Assembly (NCBI RefSeq): GCF_020073815.1
Contig: NZ_JAIQZJ010000006.1
Coordinates: 1 to 64,000 of the forward strand
Reading direction: 5' to 3'
DNA length: 64,000 nucleotides
Source: Nocardioides mangrovi
GTDB taxonomy: Bacteria > Actinomycetota > Actinomycetes > Propionibacteriales > Nocardioidaceae
Of this stretch, positions 33,961 to 43,598 are shown piece by piece; position 1 is the stretch's first letter; the number at the start of each line of letters is the position of its first letter. The position numbers and the translations under genes were made by a program. The notes beneath the pieces were generated by a model. The model did no database searches. It was not told the DNA's origin and saw only the letters and a list, made by a program, of their open reading frames with translations.

Positions 33961-35232
33961 ATGGCCATTCTGGATCAGCTGGACGACTTGTCGGAGGACG
34001 AGGTCCTCGACATGGCCGGCCGCTGCGCGGAGACCGCCTGGCGGGCCGAGGTCGACCTGCTGCGCGTGGCCTACCAGTGGTCCGTGCTGCACTCCGCGGA
34101 TCGGCTGGATCCGGCGAACGCCGACCTGCCAGGTCGTGAGCGGGCGCGCCGGCTGGGCGGTGACGGCGTCCCCGAGGTCGCCGAGTTCGCGGCGGCCGAG
34201 CTGGGCGCCCGGATCGGCCGGTCGCCCTACGCCGCGGCGCGGCTGATGGCGGACGCCCAGGACCTCCACCACCGCCACCCGCACCTGTGGGCGCGGGTCG
34301 AGGCGGGCGAGGTGCGTGCGTCGTACGCCCGCCACGTCACGGCGCGCACCCGCGACCTGACGCGCGAGGAGGCGGCGTACGTCGACGCGGCGGTCGCCGA
34401 GTCCGCCGACGGGCGGCTCCCGTGGTCCCGGTTCGAGGCGCTCGTGGACGCGAAGGTCGCCCAGGCCGCTCCGGCAATGGCGCGCGAGCGCGAGTTGCGG
34501 GCGGCCACGGCGCGCTTCGCGAAGACACTGCGCACCGAGGCGCACGGCATGGCCTCCTTCCTGATCCGCGCCGACATCGCGACCATCGACGCGATCGACG
34601 CGGCCGTCACCGCGAAGGCCACGGACCTCGATCCCGCGATTCCGGACGACGATCGGCGCGTGCAGGCAGCCCTCGCGCTCCTCGCCGGCGACGACGCGTC
34701 CGTGGACGTCCAGCTCTTCGTGCATGCCTACGTCGGCCCCGACCGCGAGGGCATCGTCCGGGTCGAGGGCCACCAGCCGGTCACCGAGGAGTGGGTGCGC
34801 ACCGTGCTCGGTCCGCAGGCGCACTTCACGATCCGACCGGTCCTCGACCTCGCCGGCCAGGCCCCGGTCGACGCCTACGAGATCCCCGACCGACATCGCC
34901 GGGCCGTGCACCTGATGACGCCGGCCGACACCTTCCCCTTCGCCTCCTGCACCACGCGAACCATGCAGATCGACCACACCGTCCCTCACGACGAGGGTGG
35001 GGAGTCGGGCATCGGCAACTACGGCCCGATGACCACCACCCACCATCGCATCAAGACGCACGGCCGATGGCAGGTCCGACAACCGTTCCCGGGTATCTAC
35101 GTCTGGCGAGATCCCCTCGGCGCCTTCTACCTCGTCGACCACACCGGCACTCGCCGGCTCCCCGGCGCGCCCCCACGCTCGGTCGAGCTCTACCGGACGC
35201 CGTACCGGATCGAGCTCGCACTCGCCGCCTGA
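33961..35232 (+). CDS. DUF222 / HNH endonuclease domain protein (13E12-repeat family)
   Basis: 423 residues. A helical DUF222 domain occupies about 20-290; the C-terminal HNH nuclease has Asp338-His339 (QIDHTVPHDEGGESGIGNYGPMT) and His361-His362 (THHRIKTH), giving a complete beta-beta-alpha metal finger. The family is the 13E12-repeat family of mycobacteria, multi-copy in many actinobacteria, of uncertain role; some M. tuberculosis members are DNA-damage induced. Here a perfect LexA box overlaps the promoter. G+C use and codon pattern match the neighbours, with slightly more A/T near both ends. Confidence 0.9.
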   Translation: MAILDQLDDLSEDEVLDMAGRCAETAWRAEVDLLRVAYQWSVLHSADRLDPANADLPGRERARRLGGDGVPEVAEFAAAELGARIGRSPYAAARLMADAQDLHHRHPHLWARVEAGEVRASYARHVTARTRDLTREEAAYVDAAVAESADGRLPWSRFEALVDAKVAQAAPAMARERELRAATARFAKTLRTEAHGMASFLIRADIATIDAIDAAVTAKATDLDPAIPDDDRRVQAALALLAGDDASVDVQLFVHAYVGPDREGIVRVEGHQPVTEEWVRTVLGPQAHFTIRPVLDLAGQAPVDAYEIPDRHRRAVHLMTPADTFPFASCTTRTMQIDHTVPHDEGGESGIGNYGPMTTTHHRIKTHGRWQVRQPFPGIYVWRDPLGAFYLVDHTGTRRLPGAPPRSVELYRTPYRIELALAA

Positions 35233-35253
35233 CGGGTAGGGCACCATCGAGGG

Positions 35254-35521
35254 ATGCGGCGCGCCCACGGCAGCCCCGACGACCTGGCCCCCGAGACGGC
35301 GGCCCGGATCGCCCGCACGTTCCTCGCCGTCCGGATCGTGCGCGGCAGCCTCCTGCTCGTCTTCCTGCTGGTCGCGGTCGGCGCGATCCTGGCCCGGCAC
35401 TGGCCCACCGGGATAGCCGCCGCCGTCGCCCTCGCGGCCGTGCTGCAGGCCGCACGCCTGGCGTCGAATCCGGCGCTACCGACGGACCCGGGCACTGTTC
35501 GACAGGAGCGCCGGGCGCTAG
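35254..35521 (+). pseudogene. Small two-helix membrane protein gene with apparent frameshift
   Basis: ATG 35254 opens a frame that encodes a soluble start (RAHGSPDDLAPETAARIARTF) and two helices (about 26-46 and 50-68) with strong G/C third positions up to about 35465; beyond that the frame loses this bias and runs without stop into the following SDR gene. Moving one base forward near 35462 restores a sensible basic tail, RRYRRTRALFDRSAGR, ending at TAG 35519-35521. The simplest reading is a one-base insertion, either a real lesion or a sequencing error. No family recognised. Confidence 0.5.
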
Positions 35522-35524
35522 CGT
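35519..35524 (+). promoter_or_regulatory. -10 hexamer of the SDR gene at 35552
   Basis: TAGCGT, 27 bases before the ATG; in contrast to most starts in the window this gene has a short leader with a strong GAGGAGGAG ribosome-binding site. The hexamer overlaps the putative stop of the frameshifted gene. Confidence 0.4.
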
Positions 35525-35551
35525 CGAGCGGGAGTCGACCGAGGAGGAGCC

Positions 35552-36418
35552 ATGGCATCGACGCTGCACGGCAAGGTCGTCCTGATCACCGGAGCGGCCC
35601 GGGGCATCGGTGCCGAGACCGCCCGACAGCTCCACGCCGAGGGTGCGCGGCTGGTGCTCGTCGACGTCGACACCGAGCCGCTGGAGAAGCTGGCGGTCGA
35701 GCTGGGCGACGGGGTGGTCACGGCGCGGGCCGACGTACGCGTGCTGTCCGAGGTGCGGCAGGCGGTCGACGCCGGCATCGAGCAGTACGGCGGCATCGAC
35801 GTGGTCGTCGCCAACGCGGGGATCGCCAGCTACGGGTCGGTGCTCGGCGTCGACCCGGAGACGTTCGCGCGGGTGATCGACGTCAACATCACGGGCGTCT
35901 TCCACACGGTGCGGGCGAGCCTGCCGTCGGTGATCGAGCGACGGGGCTACGTGCTGGTGGTGTCGTCGATGGCGGCGTTCGGCGCGATGCCCGGCCTGGC
36001 GGCGTACAACGCCAGCAAGGCGGGGGTCGAGCACTTCGCCAACGCGCTGCGGCTGGAGGTCCGTCATCTGGGCGTCGACGTCGGCTGCGCGCACATGTCG
36101 TGGGTCGACACCCCGCTCGTGCGTGACGCCCGTGAGGACCTGAGCACGTTCGCGGACGCCGTCGCCCACCTGCCGCCGCCGCTCAACCGCACCGCCACGG
36201 TGGAGAGCTGCGGCGCCGCCTTCGTCAAGGGCATCGCGGGCCGCAAGCGGCACGTCTACGTGCCGGGCTGGGTCGCCGCGGTCGCGCAGGCCCCTAACCT
36301 CATCAACTCCCCGCTCGGGGAGCGGGACGCGCTCAAGCAGGTGCCCGACCGGCTGCCCCTGATGGACGAGGAGGTCCGCCGCCTCGGCCGGTCCACCAGC
36401 GCCCGCAACGTGGACTGA
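35552..36418 (+). CDS. SDR family oxidoreductase
   Basis: 288 residues. TGAARGIG (13-20) and the acidic VDVD at strand 2 favour NAD(H); NAGIAS and SSMAAFGAMPGLAAYNASK give the Ser-Tyr-Lys catalytic set. The C-terminal 90 residues (RTATVESCGAAFVKGIAGRKRHVYVPGW) resemble enzymes acting on large lipophilic alcohols or ketones in mycobacteria and Nocardioides, but the substrate cannot be named. Strong ribosome-binding site. Ends three bases before the convergent CocE hydrolase stop. Confidence 0.9.
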   Translation: MASTLHGKVVLITGAARGIGAETARQLHAEGARLVLVDVDTEPLEKLAVELGDGVVTARADVRVLSEVRQAVDAGIEQYGGIDVVVANAGIASYGSVLGVDPETFARVIDVNITGVFHTVRASLPSVIERRGYVLVVSSMAAFGAMPGLAAYNASKAGVEHFANALRLEVRHLGVDVGCAHMSWVDTPLVRDAREDLSTFADAVAHLPPPLNRTATVESCGAAFVKGIAGRKRHVYVPGWVAAVAQAPNLINSPLGERDALKQVPDRLPLMDEEVRRLGRSTSARNVD

Positions 36419-36421
36419 CCC

Positions 36422-38350
36422 CTACCGCCGCGGGATCGACTCCTGCCAGGTCCGCCGCGAGACCTCGGTGTCGTCGAGGGTGGCGACGGTCTCGATGCGG
36501 ACGTCGTACGTCGCCCCGGAGATACCGATGTCCATCACCGACCGCACCCGCACGTCGACGTCCGGCCAGGTGAGGTCGAAGGTGGTGACGGCGTGGGCGG
36601 TCTGGTGATGGGTGCGCCGGTCGACGGTGACCTCGCCGTGGTAGTCCTCGCGGGCGGTGCCGTCGTACGGCGTGTCGTACTCCGCGACGACGTGGGTGCG
36701 GGCGGAGGTCGTCCGGCGGAGGACGTCGTCGCGGATCTCCCACGTCGTGCCGTCGGGTGACTCCGAGGAGTGCGGCTCGCCCGGGGTGAAGGTGGGCGCG
36801 GGCCACGAGCCCGGCAGCACCGGCAGGGTCAGCGAGCCGTCGTGGACGGTGAGCACGACCGGCGCCGGGGGAGCGATCGTGTTGGGCCAGTCGGAGCCGG
36901 CGACGGAGACGCGCAGGGTGTTGCCGGGCGTCCACTCGTACGCGCAGGCGTCGAGGTCGAGGGTGATCTCGTACGACGTCCCCGGCTCCAGCGGCGACGG
37001 CGTGCCGTGGACGCCGGACCGGAAGGCGAGGTCGAGCGTGCCGCGGGAGACCAGGGCCGAGGTGCCGTCGGGGAAGACGTCGCAGAGCTTCACCGACAGC
37101 GAGGCCGCGGGCGCCGACGCGCTGACCACGAGCGTCACCCGCGGCTGCCCCACGACCGGCGCGTCAGGAGGCTCGGCGTCCCAGGTCAGGGACCGGGCAT
37201 CGTCCAGACGCTGGTCGCCGGACTGCCCCCACGGCAGGTGGCCGGCGCAGTCGATCCACGCGGCGGTGCCGGTGTCGGCCTCCACCGCGAGCGCGCGCGG
37301 CCCGGCAAGCGGCACCTCCACCGGGGAGGTCGGCGGCACCGGCGGGAGCGTCACCCAGTAGCCCTCGTGCAGGTCGAGGTCCGGCTCCGGCACGGTCGAG
37401 GTGCGGACGAAGACGTCGCACCGCGACTCGTACGTCGGCGAGTCTCCGGGTCGAAGCCAGTGGTCGAACCACGCCGCCATCTCCACGTCGAGGTCGATCC
37501 GCGGCCCGGGCATCGCGGTGCGCGGGTCCGCGTGCGCCCAGGGGCCGGCGAGCAGCCGGTGCGGGACGCCGTACGACGCCAGCTCGGCGACGGTCCGGAA
37601 GGAGTTGTTGCGGTAGCCGTCGGCCCAGCCCGCCACGAGCATCGTCGGGACGTCGAGGCGCTCGTAGCCGCGGCCCGAGGGGTCGAGCCGCACCGATCCC
37701 ACCCGCCAGTAGTCGGAGTGCACCCGCTCGCGCAGCCAGGTCAGCACCCACGGCTCGTTCACCGCGAGCCGCCGCGCCCACTCCTCGCGCCACCCCGGCC
37801 CCCACACGTCGGGCACGGGCGGCAGCACGCACATCGGCGTCATGTAGTGGTTGTAGTCGACGAGGTCGACGAGCTTCAGCGCGCCGCCCCGCCAGTGCAC
37901 GTCGTCGGTCCACCGGTCGTCGCTGGAGTAGATCGCGAAGACGGCCCCCAGCTCGGGAGCGTCCTCGCAGGCGATCTGGAGCGAGTTGAAGCCGGAGTAC
38001 GACGTGCCGAACATGCCGACCCGTCCGGTGCACCAGTCCTGCGCCGCCAGCCAGGCGATCACCTCGACCAGGTCGGACTGCTCCTCGGGCGGGTACTCGT
38101 CGGTCGCGTCGCCCGAGGACGAGCCGGTGCCGCGCACGTCGACTCGGGCCACGGCGTACCCGAAGCGGTCCCGCAGGTCCTCGTAGCCCACGGCGTACGA
38201 CGAGGTGAGGTCGTCCTTGCGGTAGGGCAGCGCCTCGAGCAGGCACGGCTGCGGGTCGGCCCCGCCGGGGAGGTAGAGCGTCGCGGCGAGCTCGACCCCG
38301 TCGCGCACCGGGATCCGGACCTCGGCGGTCGACCCGGTCGTGCCGGTCAC
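36422..38350 (-). CDS. CocE/NonD family hydrolase
   Basis: 642 residues. The alpha/beta-hydrolase domain has the nucleophile Ser117 in GTSYSG, an Asp in VAGWADGYRNN and a His in LAGPWAHADPRT; residues about 360-560 form the C-terminal jelly-roll domain of X-Pro dipeptidyl peptidases and cocaine esterase (PRVTLVVSASAPAASLSVKLCDVFPDG). Family members hydrolyse esters or Xaa-Pro peptide bonds. GTG 38350 overlaps the stop of the upstream P1 peptidase by four bases, so the two hydrolases are made together. Confidence 0.9.
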   Translation of the reverse strand: MTGTTGSTAEVRIPVRDGVELAATLYLPGGADPQPCLLEALPYRKDDLTSSYAVGYEDLRDRFGYAVARVDVRGTGSSSGDATDEYPPEEQSDLVEVIAWLAAQDWCTGRVGMFGTSYSGFNSLQIACEDAPELGAVFAIYSSDDRWTDDVHWRGGALKLVDLVDYNHYMTPMCVLPPVPDVWGPGWREEWARRLAVNEPWVLTWLRERVHSDYWRVGSVRLDPSGRGYERLDVPTMLVAGWADGYRNNSFRTVAELASYGVPHRLLAGPWAHADPRTAMPGPRIDLDVEMAAWFDHWLRPGDSPTYESRCDVFVRTSTVPEPDLDLHEGYWVTLPPVPPTSPVEVPLAGPRALAVEADTGTAAWIDCAGHLPWGQSGDQRLDDARSLTWDAEPPDAPVVGQPRVTLVVSASAPAASLSVKLCDVFPDGTSALVSRGTLDLAFRSGVHGTPSPLEPGTSYEITLDLDACAYEWTPGNTLRVSVAGSDWPNTIAPPAPVVLTVHDGSLTLPVLPGSWPAPTFTPGEPHSSESPDGTTWEIRDDVLRRTTSARTHVVAEYDTPYDGTAREDYHGEVTVDRRTHHQTAHAVTTFDLTWPDVDVRVRSVMDIGISGATYDVRIETVATLDDTEVSRRTWQESIPRR

Positions 38351-39402
38351 GACAGGAGCTCCAGGACGGCGGGGGAGTGCAGCGACTCGCTGGTGTGGCC
38401 GTCCCGGCCGACCGTCGTCGGGGCGCCGAACATCGAGTTGAGCACCGCCTCCTCGGCCGCCTCGACGACGCCGGCGAAGAGGGGGTCGATCCCGCGCCCG
38501 GACAGCGGCACCCGGTCCGGGGCCTGGTCGCGGTCGAGCCGCAGCCCCGTGCCGAACGCCAGGAAGATCTCGCCGCTCCCGTGGTGGGCGACCGAGCCGG
38601 CGCGCGCCAGCCCGAGGCCGACCCGGCGGGCCAGCCGCGCGCACGACGCGGCGTCGACGGGTGCGTCGGTGACGACGATGCCGATGCAGGAGCCCGCCGG
38701 CCTGTCCGGCTCGGACGGGGCGGCGGGCAGCAGGCGCCCGACCGGCACCCCGCCCACCACGAGCTCATCGCGCGCGCCGAAGTTGGTCAGCAGCAGCACC
38801 GCCACCGTGTGGTCGCCCACGACCCGCGAGGCCGTGCCGATGCCGCCCTTGAAGCCCAGGCACGACATGCCGGTGCCGGCGCCGACCGCACCCTCGGCCG
38901 GCGGGGTCGGGGCGCCGCGCGAGGCGAGCGCGGCGTCGTACGCCGCCCGCACGTCGTCGGCGGTCACGTGCATCCGACGGCAGTCGCTGAGGAAGGAGTC
39001 GTCGCACTCGCCGACGACGGGGATCACCACGTCGTCGGCGACGCCGAGGTCGCGGGACAGCTCGATCTCGCAGGCCGCGTCGTACACGCGACCGAGCTGC
39101 ATAGTCGACGTCAGGTAGACCGGCGTCTCGGCCGCGCCCCACTCGCCGGCGGTGATGAAGCCGGTGCACTCGCCGGCGCCGTTGAGGATCGCGCCGCCGG
39201 CCGGGACCGGACGGCGGTAGGCGTCCTCGGCGAGCACCAGGCAGGAGACGCCGGTGCGGGCGATGCTCCGTCCATCGGGAGGGGCGTCGTCGCGGTGGAT
39301 GGTGGTGTGCCCGAGCCCGACGCCGGCGACGTCGAGCACGGAGTTGGTCGGTCCGGTCGGCAGCGTCCCGATCCGGACGCCGAGGTCACGCGCGCGCGGC
39401 AT
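38347..39402 (-). CDS. P1 family peptidase (DmpA-like aminopeptidase)
   Basis: 351 residues of the DmpA/L-aminopeptidase D-esterase/beta-peptidyl aminopeptidase family. These enzymes cut themselves between Gly and Ser; here the site is Gly237-Ser238 in PAGSCIGIVVTDAP, with the supporting Asn207 (LLTNFGAR) in place and NSVLDVAGVGLGH at the N-terminus. It would release N-terminal amino acids, possibly D- or beta-residues, from small peptides. ATG 39402; diverges from the HDAC-like gene with 48 bases between. Confidence 0.92.
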   Translation of the reverse strand: MPRARDLGVRIGTLPTGPTNSVLDVAGVGLGHTTIHRDDAPPDGRSIARTGVSCLVLAEDAYRRPVPAGGAILNGAGECTGFITAGEWGAAETPVYLTSTMQLGRVYDAACEIELSRDLGVADDVVIPVVGECDDSFLSDCRRMHVTADDVRAAYDAALASRGAPTPPAEGAVGAGTGMSCLGFKGGIGTASRVVGDHTVAVLLLTNFGARDELVVGGVPVGRLLPAAPSEPDRPAGSCIGIVVTDAPVDAASCARLARRVGLGLARAGSVAHHGSGEIFLAFGTGLRLDRDQAPDRVPLSGRGIDPLFAGVVEAAEEAVLNSMFGAPTTVGRDGHTSESLHSPAVLELLS

Positions 39403-39450
39403 GCCGCCATCCTGCCCGAGTCGGCGTCCACCGGGTGGGATGCTGACGAG

Positions 39451-40518
39451 GTGCGCATCCCCGTGGTCTGGTCACCGGTCACCCGCGAGCACCAGCCCCG
39501 GCACGAGGTGTGGGTCGGGGTGCCGACGGTCGGCACGGAGGTGCCGGAGCGGGTCGACGCGATCCTGGCCGCGCTCGCCGAGCACCCGCTGCACGAGGCG
39601 GTCCCGCACGACGACGAGCTGCTCGAGGTCGTCCACGACGGCGACCTGCTCGCCTTCCTCGAGGGCGCGTCCGCCGCGTGGGCGGCCGGCCCCTACGAGG
39701 AGCTCGTCGGCCAGGACCGGGTGGTGCCCTACTTCTTCCCGACGCCCGCGCTGCTGGCCGGGATGGAGCCGCACCCGGCGACCGCCCTCCACGCCCAGAC
39801 CGGCGAGCACTGCTACGACACGATGACCCTGGTCGGCCCCGGCACCTGGGCCGCCGCCCGCGCCGCGGTCGACGTGGCGCTCACCGCCGTCGACCTCGTG
39901 GTCGAGGGCGCCCGCACCGCCTATGCCCTGTGCCGGCCGCCGGGGCACCATGTCACGCCGCGCGGGTACGGCGGCTCCTGCTACCTCAACAACGCCGCCG
40001 TCGCGGCCGAGGCGCTGCGGGACGCCGGGCACGAGCGGGTCGCGGTGGTCGACGTCGACGCCCACCACGGCAACGGCACGCAGGCGGTCTTCTGGGAGCG
40101 CGCCGACGTGCTCTACGGGTCGCTGCACGTCGACCCGGGCGCCGGGTGGTTCCCGCACGTCTTCGGGCACGCCGACGAGGTCGGCGGGGGCGCCGGGGAG
40201 GGGGCGACGCGCAACCTGCCGCTCGCCGAGGGCGCCGGCGACGAGCCGTGGGTGGCCGCCGTCGAGGACCTCGCCGGCTGGGTGTCCGACGCCGGTTGCA
40301 CGGCCCTCGTGGTCTCGCTCGGGGTCGACGCCGCGGGCGTCGACCCGGAGAGCCCGCTCCAGGTCACCGACGCCGGCTTCGCCGCCGCCGGGCGGGTGCT
40401 GGGCGGGCGAGGCCTGCCGAGCGTGCTCGTCCAGGAGGGGGGTTACGATCTCGGCTCCATGGGCGCCGCGGTCGCGGCGTACCTCGGGGGACACGGGGAG
40501 CACGGGGGAGCTGCGTGA
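39451..40518 (+). CDS. Class II histone-deacetylase-like amidohydrolase
   Basis: 355 residues of the arginase/deacetylase fold. Catalytic His166-His167 lie in RPPGHHVTP; zinc ligands are Asp203 and His205 (DVDAHHGNGTQ) and Asp293 in SLGVDAAGVDPES, where the usual GFDAH is altered to GVDAA. Bacterial relatives deacetylate acetylpolyamines or other acylated amines. GTG 39451 gives MRIPVVWSP; a long upstream frame is not coding. The stop overlaps the start of a large ABC permease (GTGA), so the deacetylase and the transporter are cotranslated. Confidence 0.88.
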   Translation: MRIPVVWSPVTREHQPRHEVWVGVPTVGTEVPERVDAILAALAEHPLHEAVPHDDELLEVVHDGDLLAFLEGASAAWAAGPYEELVGQDRVVPYFFPTPALLAGMEPHPATALHAQTGEHCYDTMTLVGPGTWAAARAAVDVALTAVDLVVEGARTAYALCRPPGHHVTPRGYGGSCYLNNAAVAAEALRDAGHERVAVVDVDAHHGNGTQAVFWERADVLYGSLHVDPGAGWFPHVFGHADEVGGGAGEGATRNLPLAEGAGDEPWVAAVEDLAGWVSDAGCTALVVSLGVDAAGVDPESPLQVTDAGFAAAGRVLGGRGLPSVLVQEGGYDLGSMGAAVAAYLGGHGEHGGAA

Positions 40519-43500
40519 CGCGGTGGCGCTATCGGCCGGGACAGGCCCTTGCCCTGGTCGCGCTCGCCGCGCTGGTCGCCGCCTGCGCGGTCTTCGCGCC
40601 GCTCTACGACCGCGCCATGCAGCAGGCGCTGACCCGCACCACGATCGACGGCGCGCCCGTGGTCGCCTCGACCGTCCAGCTCGAGGCGAGCAACAGCGAG
40701 GACCCGACGATCCCGATCCCCACCCCGGAGCAGGTCGCCGACCGGCTGCCGGCGGACGTGCGCGGCGACTTCCTGCCGCCGATCCTCGGGTACGGCGGGG
40801 ACGCCGACGTGATCCCGGGCCAGGCCTCGGACCCGATCGGGTCCCTGCTGTGGCGCGACGGCCAGTGCGACCACGTGACGATCACCGACGGGCGGTGCCC
40901 CGACGCCGCCGGCGAGGTCCTGGTGAGCGCCGCGGACGCCAAGAACTTCGACCTCGAGGTCGGCGCGACCACCCGCGTCAACGGCCGGCTCTACCAGCGC
41001 GGCAACTCCGTCCTCGCCAAGACCGTGCACCTGACCGTCGTCGGGACCTACACCCAGGAGCCGGACGACTTCTGGATCGGTCGGCTGCTCACCGGCGCCT
41101 CCGGCACCCTGAGCCAGGGAGCCGGCGGCCCCGGACACATCCAGCACGACGTCTGGCTGACCCCGCGGGAGACCTTCAACAGCTCGGGCGCGACGGCCGC
41201 CGTCACGTCGTCGTGGGCCGGCTACCGCATCGACGCCGACCAGGTCGGGGTCGACGAGGTCCTCGACCTCGGGTCGGTCGCGGATGAGCTGGTCAGCCTC
41301 CCGACACCCCCCGGCGCGGCACCCGTGTCGGTCGCGACCGGCATCGGGGACCTCGCCGACAACGTCTCCGACCAGATCGACCAGTCGCGGGTGACCGTGC
41401 CACTGCTGATGGCGCAGCTCGGTCTGCTCGCCGTGGTCGTGCTCTGGCTGGTGCTGCTGGCCGTCACCGAGCAGCGCCGCCCCGAGGTGGCGCTCGCGCA
41501 CCTGCGCGGTCGCGGTCGCCGCGGCGCACGCCGCCTGCTGCTCGCCGAGCTGCTGCCGGTGACGCTCGCCGGCCTGGTGCCGGGGCTCGTGCTGGCCGTG
41601 GTCGCCGCCTGGGTCGCGCGCACGGTCGCGCTGCCGGGCGACGTACCGCTCGAGCTGCGGCTGCCCGTCGTCCTCGCCCTGGTGCTCGCCGCCGGCGTGC
41701 TCCTCGGCATCACCGTGGTCGCCTCCGTGCGGGTGGCGCGCGAACCCGTCTCCGACCTGCTCCGCCGGGTCCCGCCCCGCCAGTCGACCTGGGCGCTCGG
41801 CGCCGTCGACGCGGTCGTGGTCGCGGGCTGCGGTGCCGTGGTCGTGCTCTTCGCGACCGGCGGGCTCGAGGGCCCCGTCGCGATGGTCGCGCCGGCGCTC
41901 CTGGCGGTCGTGGTCGGCCTGCTGCTCGCCCACCTCACCACGCCGACCGCCGGCCTGCTCGGCCGCAGGCAGCTGCGCCGCGGCCGGCTCCGCCTCGGCG
42001 TCAGCATCCTCGACGCCGCCCGCAGCCCGGCGACCCGGCGTACCGTCGCCATCGTCACCCTCGCCTCCGCGCTCGCGGTCTTCTCCGCCGACGCCCTGCT
42101 GATCGGCGAGCGCAACCGCGCCGACGCCGCCGAGCAGGCAGCGGGTGCCCCGCTGGTGGCCGACGTGCAGGGCAACGACCTCGCCGCCGTCCGGTCGGCG
42201 CTCGACGAGGTCGACCCCGACGGCACCCAGGTCACGCCCGTGGTGCGGGTGCCGCAGCCCGACGAGAACGCCGGCGAGACGCTGGGCGTGCTGCGCGAGG
42301 GCTTCACCGCGGTCGCGCTCTTCCCGGGCGGGGCGCCCGACCAGGACGACTGGGCCCAGCTCGCCGGCCCGGACGTCGACCCGACGGTGCTCACCGGTCG
42401 CACCTTCACCGCCGAGGCGACCGGCGCCACGCTGACCTCGGTCCGGGTCGACGGCACGCCCTACCCGGTTACCCTCGGCCTCGACCTGGCCACGCCGTCG
42501 GGCGAGATCCTGCACACCAGCCTCGGCCGCTTCGACGGGACCAGCGACCGCGTTGACCTGAGCGGCACGGCGCCCTGCGCCGACGGCTGCACCATCACCG
42601 GACTCTGGGTGAGCAGCCTCCCGGGCGCGACCATCAGCGGGACGGTGACGATCGGTGCGCTGCAGGTCGAGCCGTCCGGGGACGCGGTCCCGCTCGGCCC
42701 GGCCGAGGGGTGGACGGCGCTGAACGACCCGAGCAGCGGGTCGATGAAGCCCTCGTCGACCTCGGAGGACCAGCTCACCGTGAAGGTCGACGGGCAGGGC
42801 GCGTCGCTGCTGACCATGCCGAACGCATGGCTGCCGACCGAGGTGCCGACGCTGACGACGGGTTCCCTCCCGCCGGGGACGAGCGGCACGGACTACGAGA
42901 TCACCGGCCTCGACGGCGAGAAGCAGCTGGCGGTCCAGGTCGGCACGCTCGACCGGGTGCCGGCGTCCGGCAGGCCGACGTACGTCGCGGACCTCGACAC
43001 GCTCCAGCGTGGCCGGGTGGTGGCGTCCACGGACCAGATCGAGGTGTGGTTCGCCGCGGACGACGACGGGCTCCTGGACGCCGTCACGTCGGCGCTGCAC
43101 GACCGGGGCGTGTCGATCGAGCGGACGACGACGCTGGCCGACGTGCGCGACGGGTACGACGCGTCCGCGGCCGCGTGGAGCCTCCAGCTCGCCGCGCTGG
43201 TCGGCGCCCTGGCGATCCTGATCGCCCTGCTGGTGCTGGTCGTGAGCGCGGCGAGCAGCTGGCGCCTCCGGGCGCGCGACCTGGCGGCGCTGCGGATGAC
43301 CGGCGTGCCGACGCGGTCGATCCGCGCGATGGCGGTCGCCGCGCAGCTGCCGGCGGTGCTCCTCGGCATCGTCGCTGGCACGGTCTGCGGCCTGGTGGGC
43401 GCCCACCTGGTGATGCCGACGGTGCCGCTCTTCGCCGTCGACCCCGAGGTGTCGACGCTCGACCTGAGCACCGCCTGGGTCGCCGTCGTGGTCGCCGTCG

Positions 43501-43598
43501 CCGCGGCGCTGGTGGTGCTCGGGGTCGGCAGCGTCCTCATCGGTCGAGCGCTGGCCGCGCGGTCCGACGTACGCCGGCTGAGGGAGGCGGGTCTGTGA
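40515..43598 (+). CDS. Large FtsX-like ABC transporter permease (MacB type)
   Basis: 1027 residues. An N-terminal helix (10-30) and an extracytoplasmic domain of about 250 residues lead to a first FtsX-type helix set (about 295-485), a second large extracytoplasmic domain (about 525-885) and a second FtsX set (about 895-1005) with the conserved RARDLAALRMTGVPTRSIR loop. This double-FtsX plan is that of mechanotransducing or lipoprotein-type ABC systems, not of importers. Cargo unknown. Overlaps the deacetylase upstream and the ATPase downstream by four bases each. Confidence 0.88.
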   Translation: MTRWRYRPGQALALVALAALVAACAVFAPLYDRAMQQALTRTTIDGAPVVASTVQLEASNSEDPTIPIPTPEQVADRLPADVRGDFLPPILGYGGDADVIPGQASDPIGSLLWRDGQCDHVTITDGRCPDAAGEVLVSAADAKNFDLEVGATTRVNGRLYQRGNSVLAKTVHLTVVGTYTQEPDDFWIGRLLTGASGTLSQGAGGPGHIQHDVWLTPRETFNSSGATAAVTSSWAGYRIDADQVGVDEVLDLGSVADELVSLPTPPGAAPVSVATGIGDLADNVSDQIDQSRVTVPLLMAQLGLLAVVVLWLVLLAVTEQRRPEVALAHLRGRGRRGARRLLLAELLPVTLAGLVPGLVLAVVAAWVARTVALPGDVPLELRLPVVLALVLAAGVLLGITVVASVRVAREPVSDLLRRVPPRQSTWALGAVDAVVVAGCGAVVVLFATGGLEGPVAMVAPALLAVVVGLLLAHLTTPTAGLLGRRQLRRGRLRLGVSILDAARSPATRRTVAIVTLASALAVFSADALLIGERNRADAAEQAAGAPLVADVQGNDLAAVRSALDEVDPDGTQVTPVVRVPQPDENAGETLGVLREGFTAVALFPGGAPDQDDWAQLAGPDVDPTVLTGRTFTAEATGATLTSVRVDGTPYPVTLGLDLATPSGEILHTSLGRFDGTSDRVDLSGTAPCADGCTITGLWVSSLPGATISGTVTIGALQVEPSGDAVPLGPAEGWTALNDPSSGSMKPSSTSEDQLTVKVDGQGASLLTMPNAWLPTEVPTLTTGSLPPGTSGTDYEITGLDGEKQLAVQVGTLDRVPASGRPTYVADLDTLQRGRVVASTDQIEVWFAADDDGLLDAVTSALHDRGVSIERTTTLADVRDGYDASAAAWSLQLAALVGALAILIALLVLVVSAASSWRLRARDLAALRMTGVPTRSIRAMAVAAQLPAVLLGIVAGTVCGLVGAHLVMPTVPLFAVDPEVSTLDLSTAWVAVVVAVAAALVVLGVGSVLIGRALAARSDVRRLREAGL

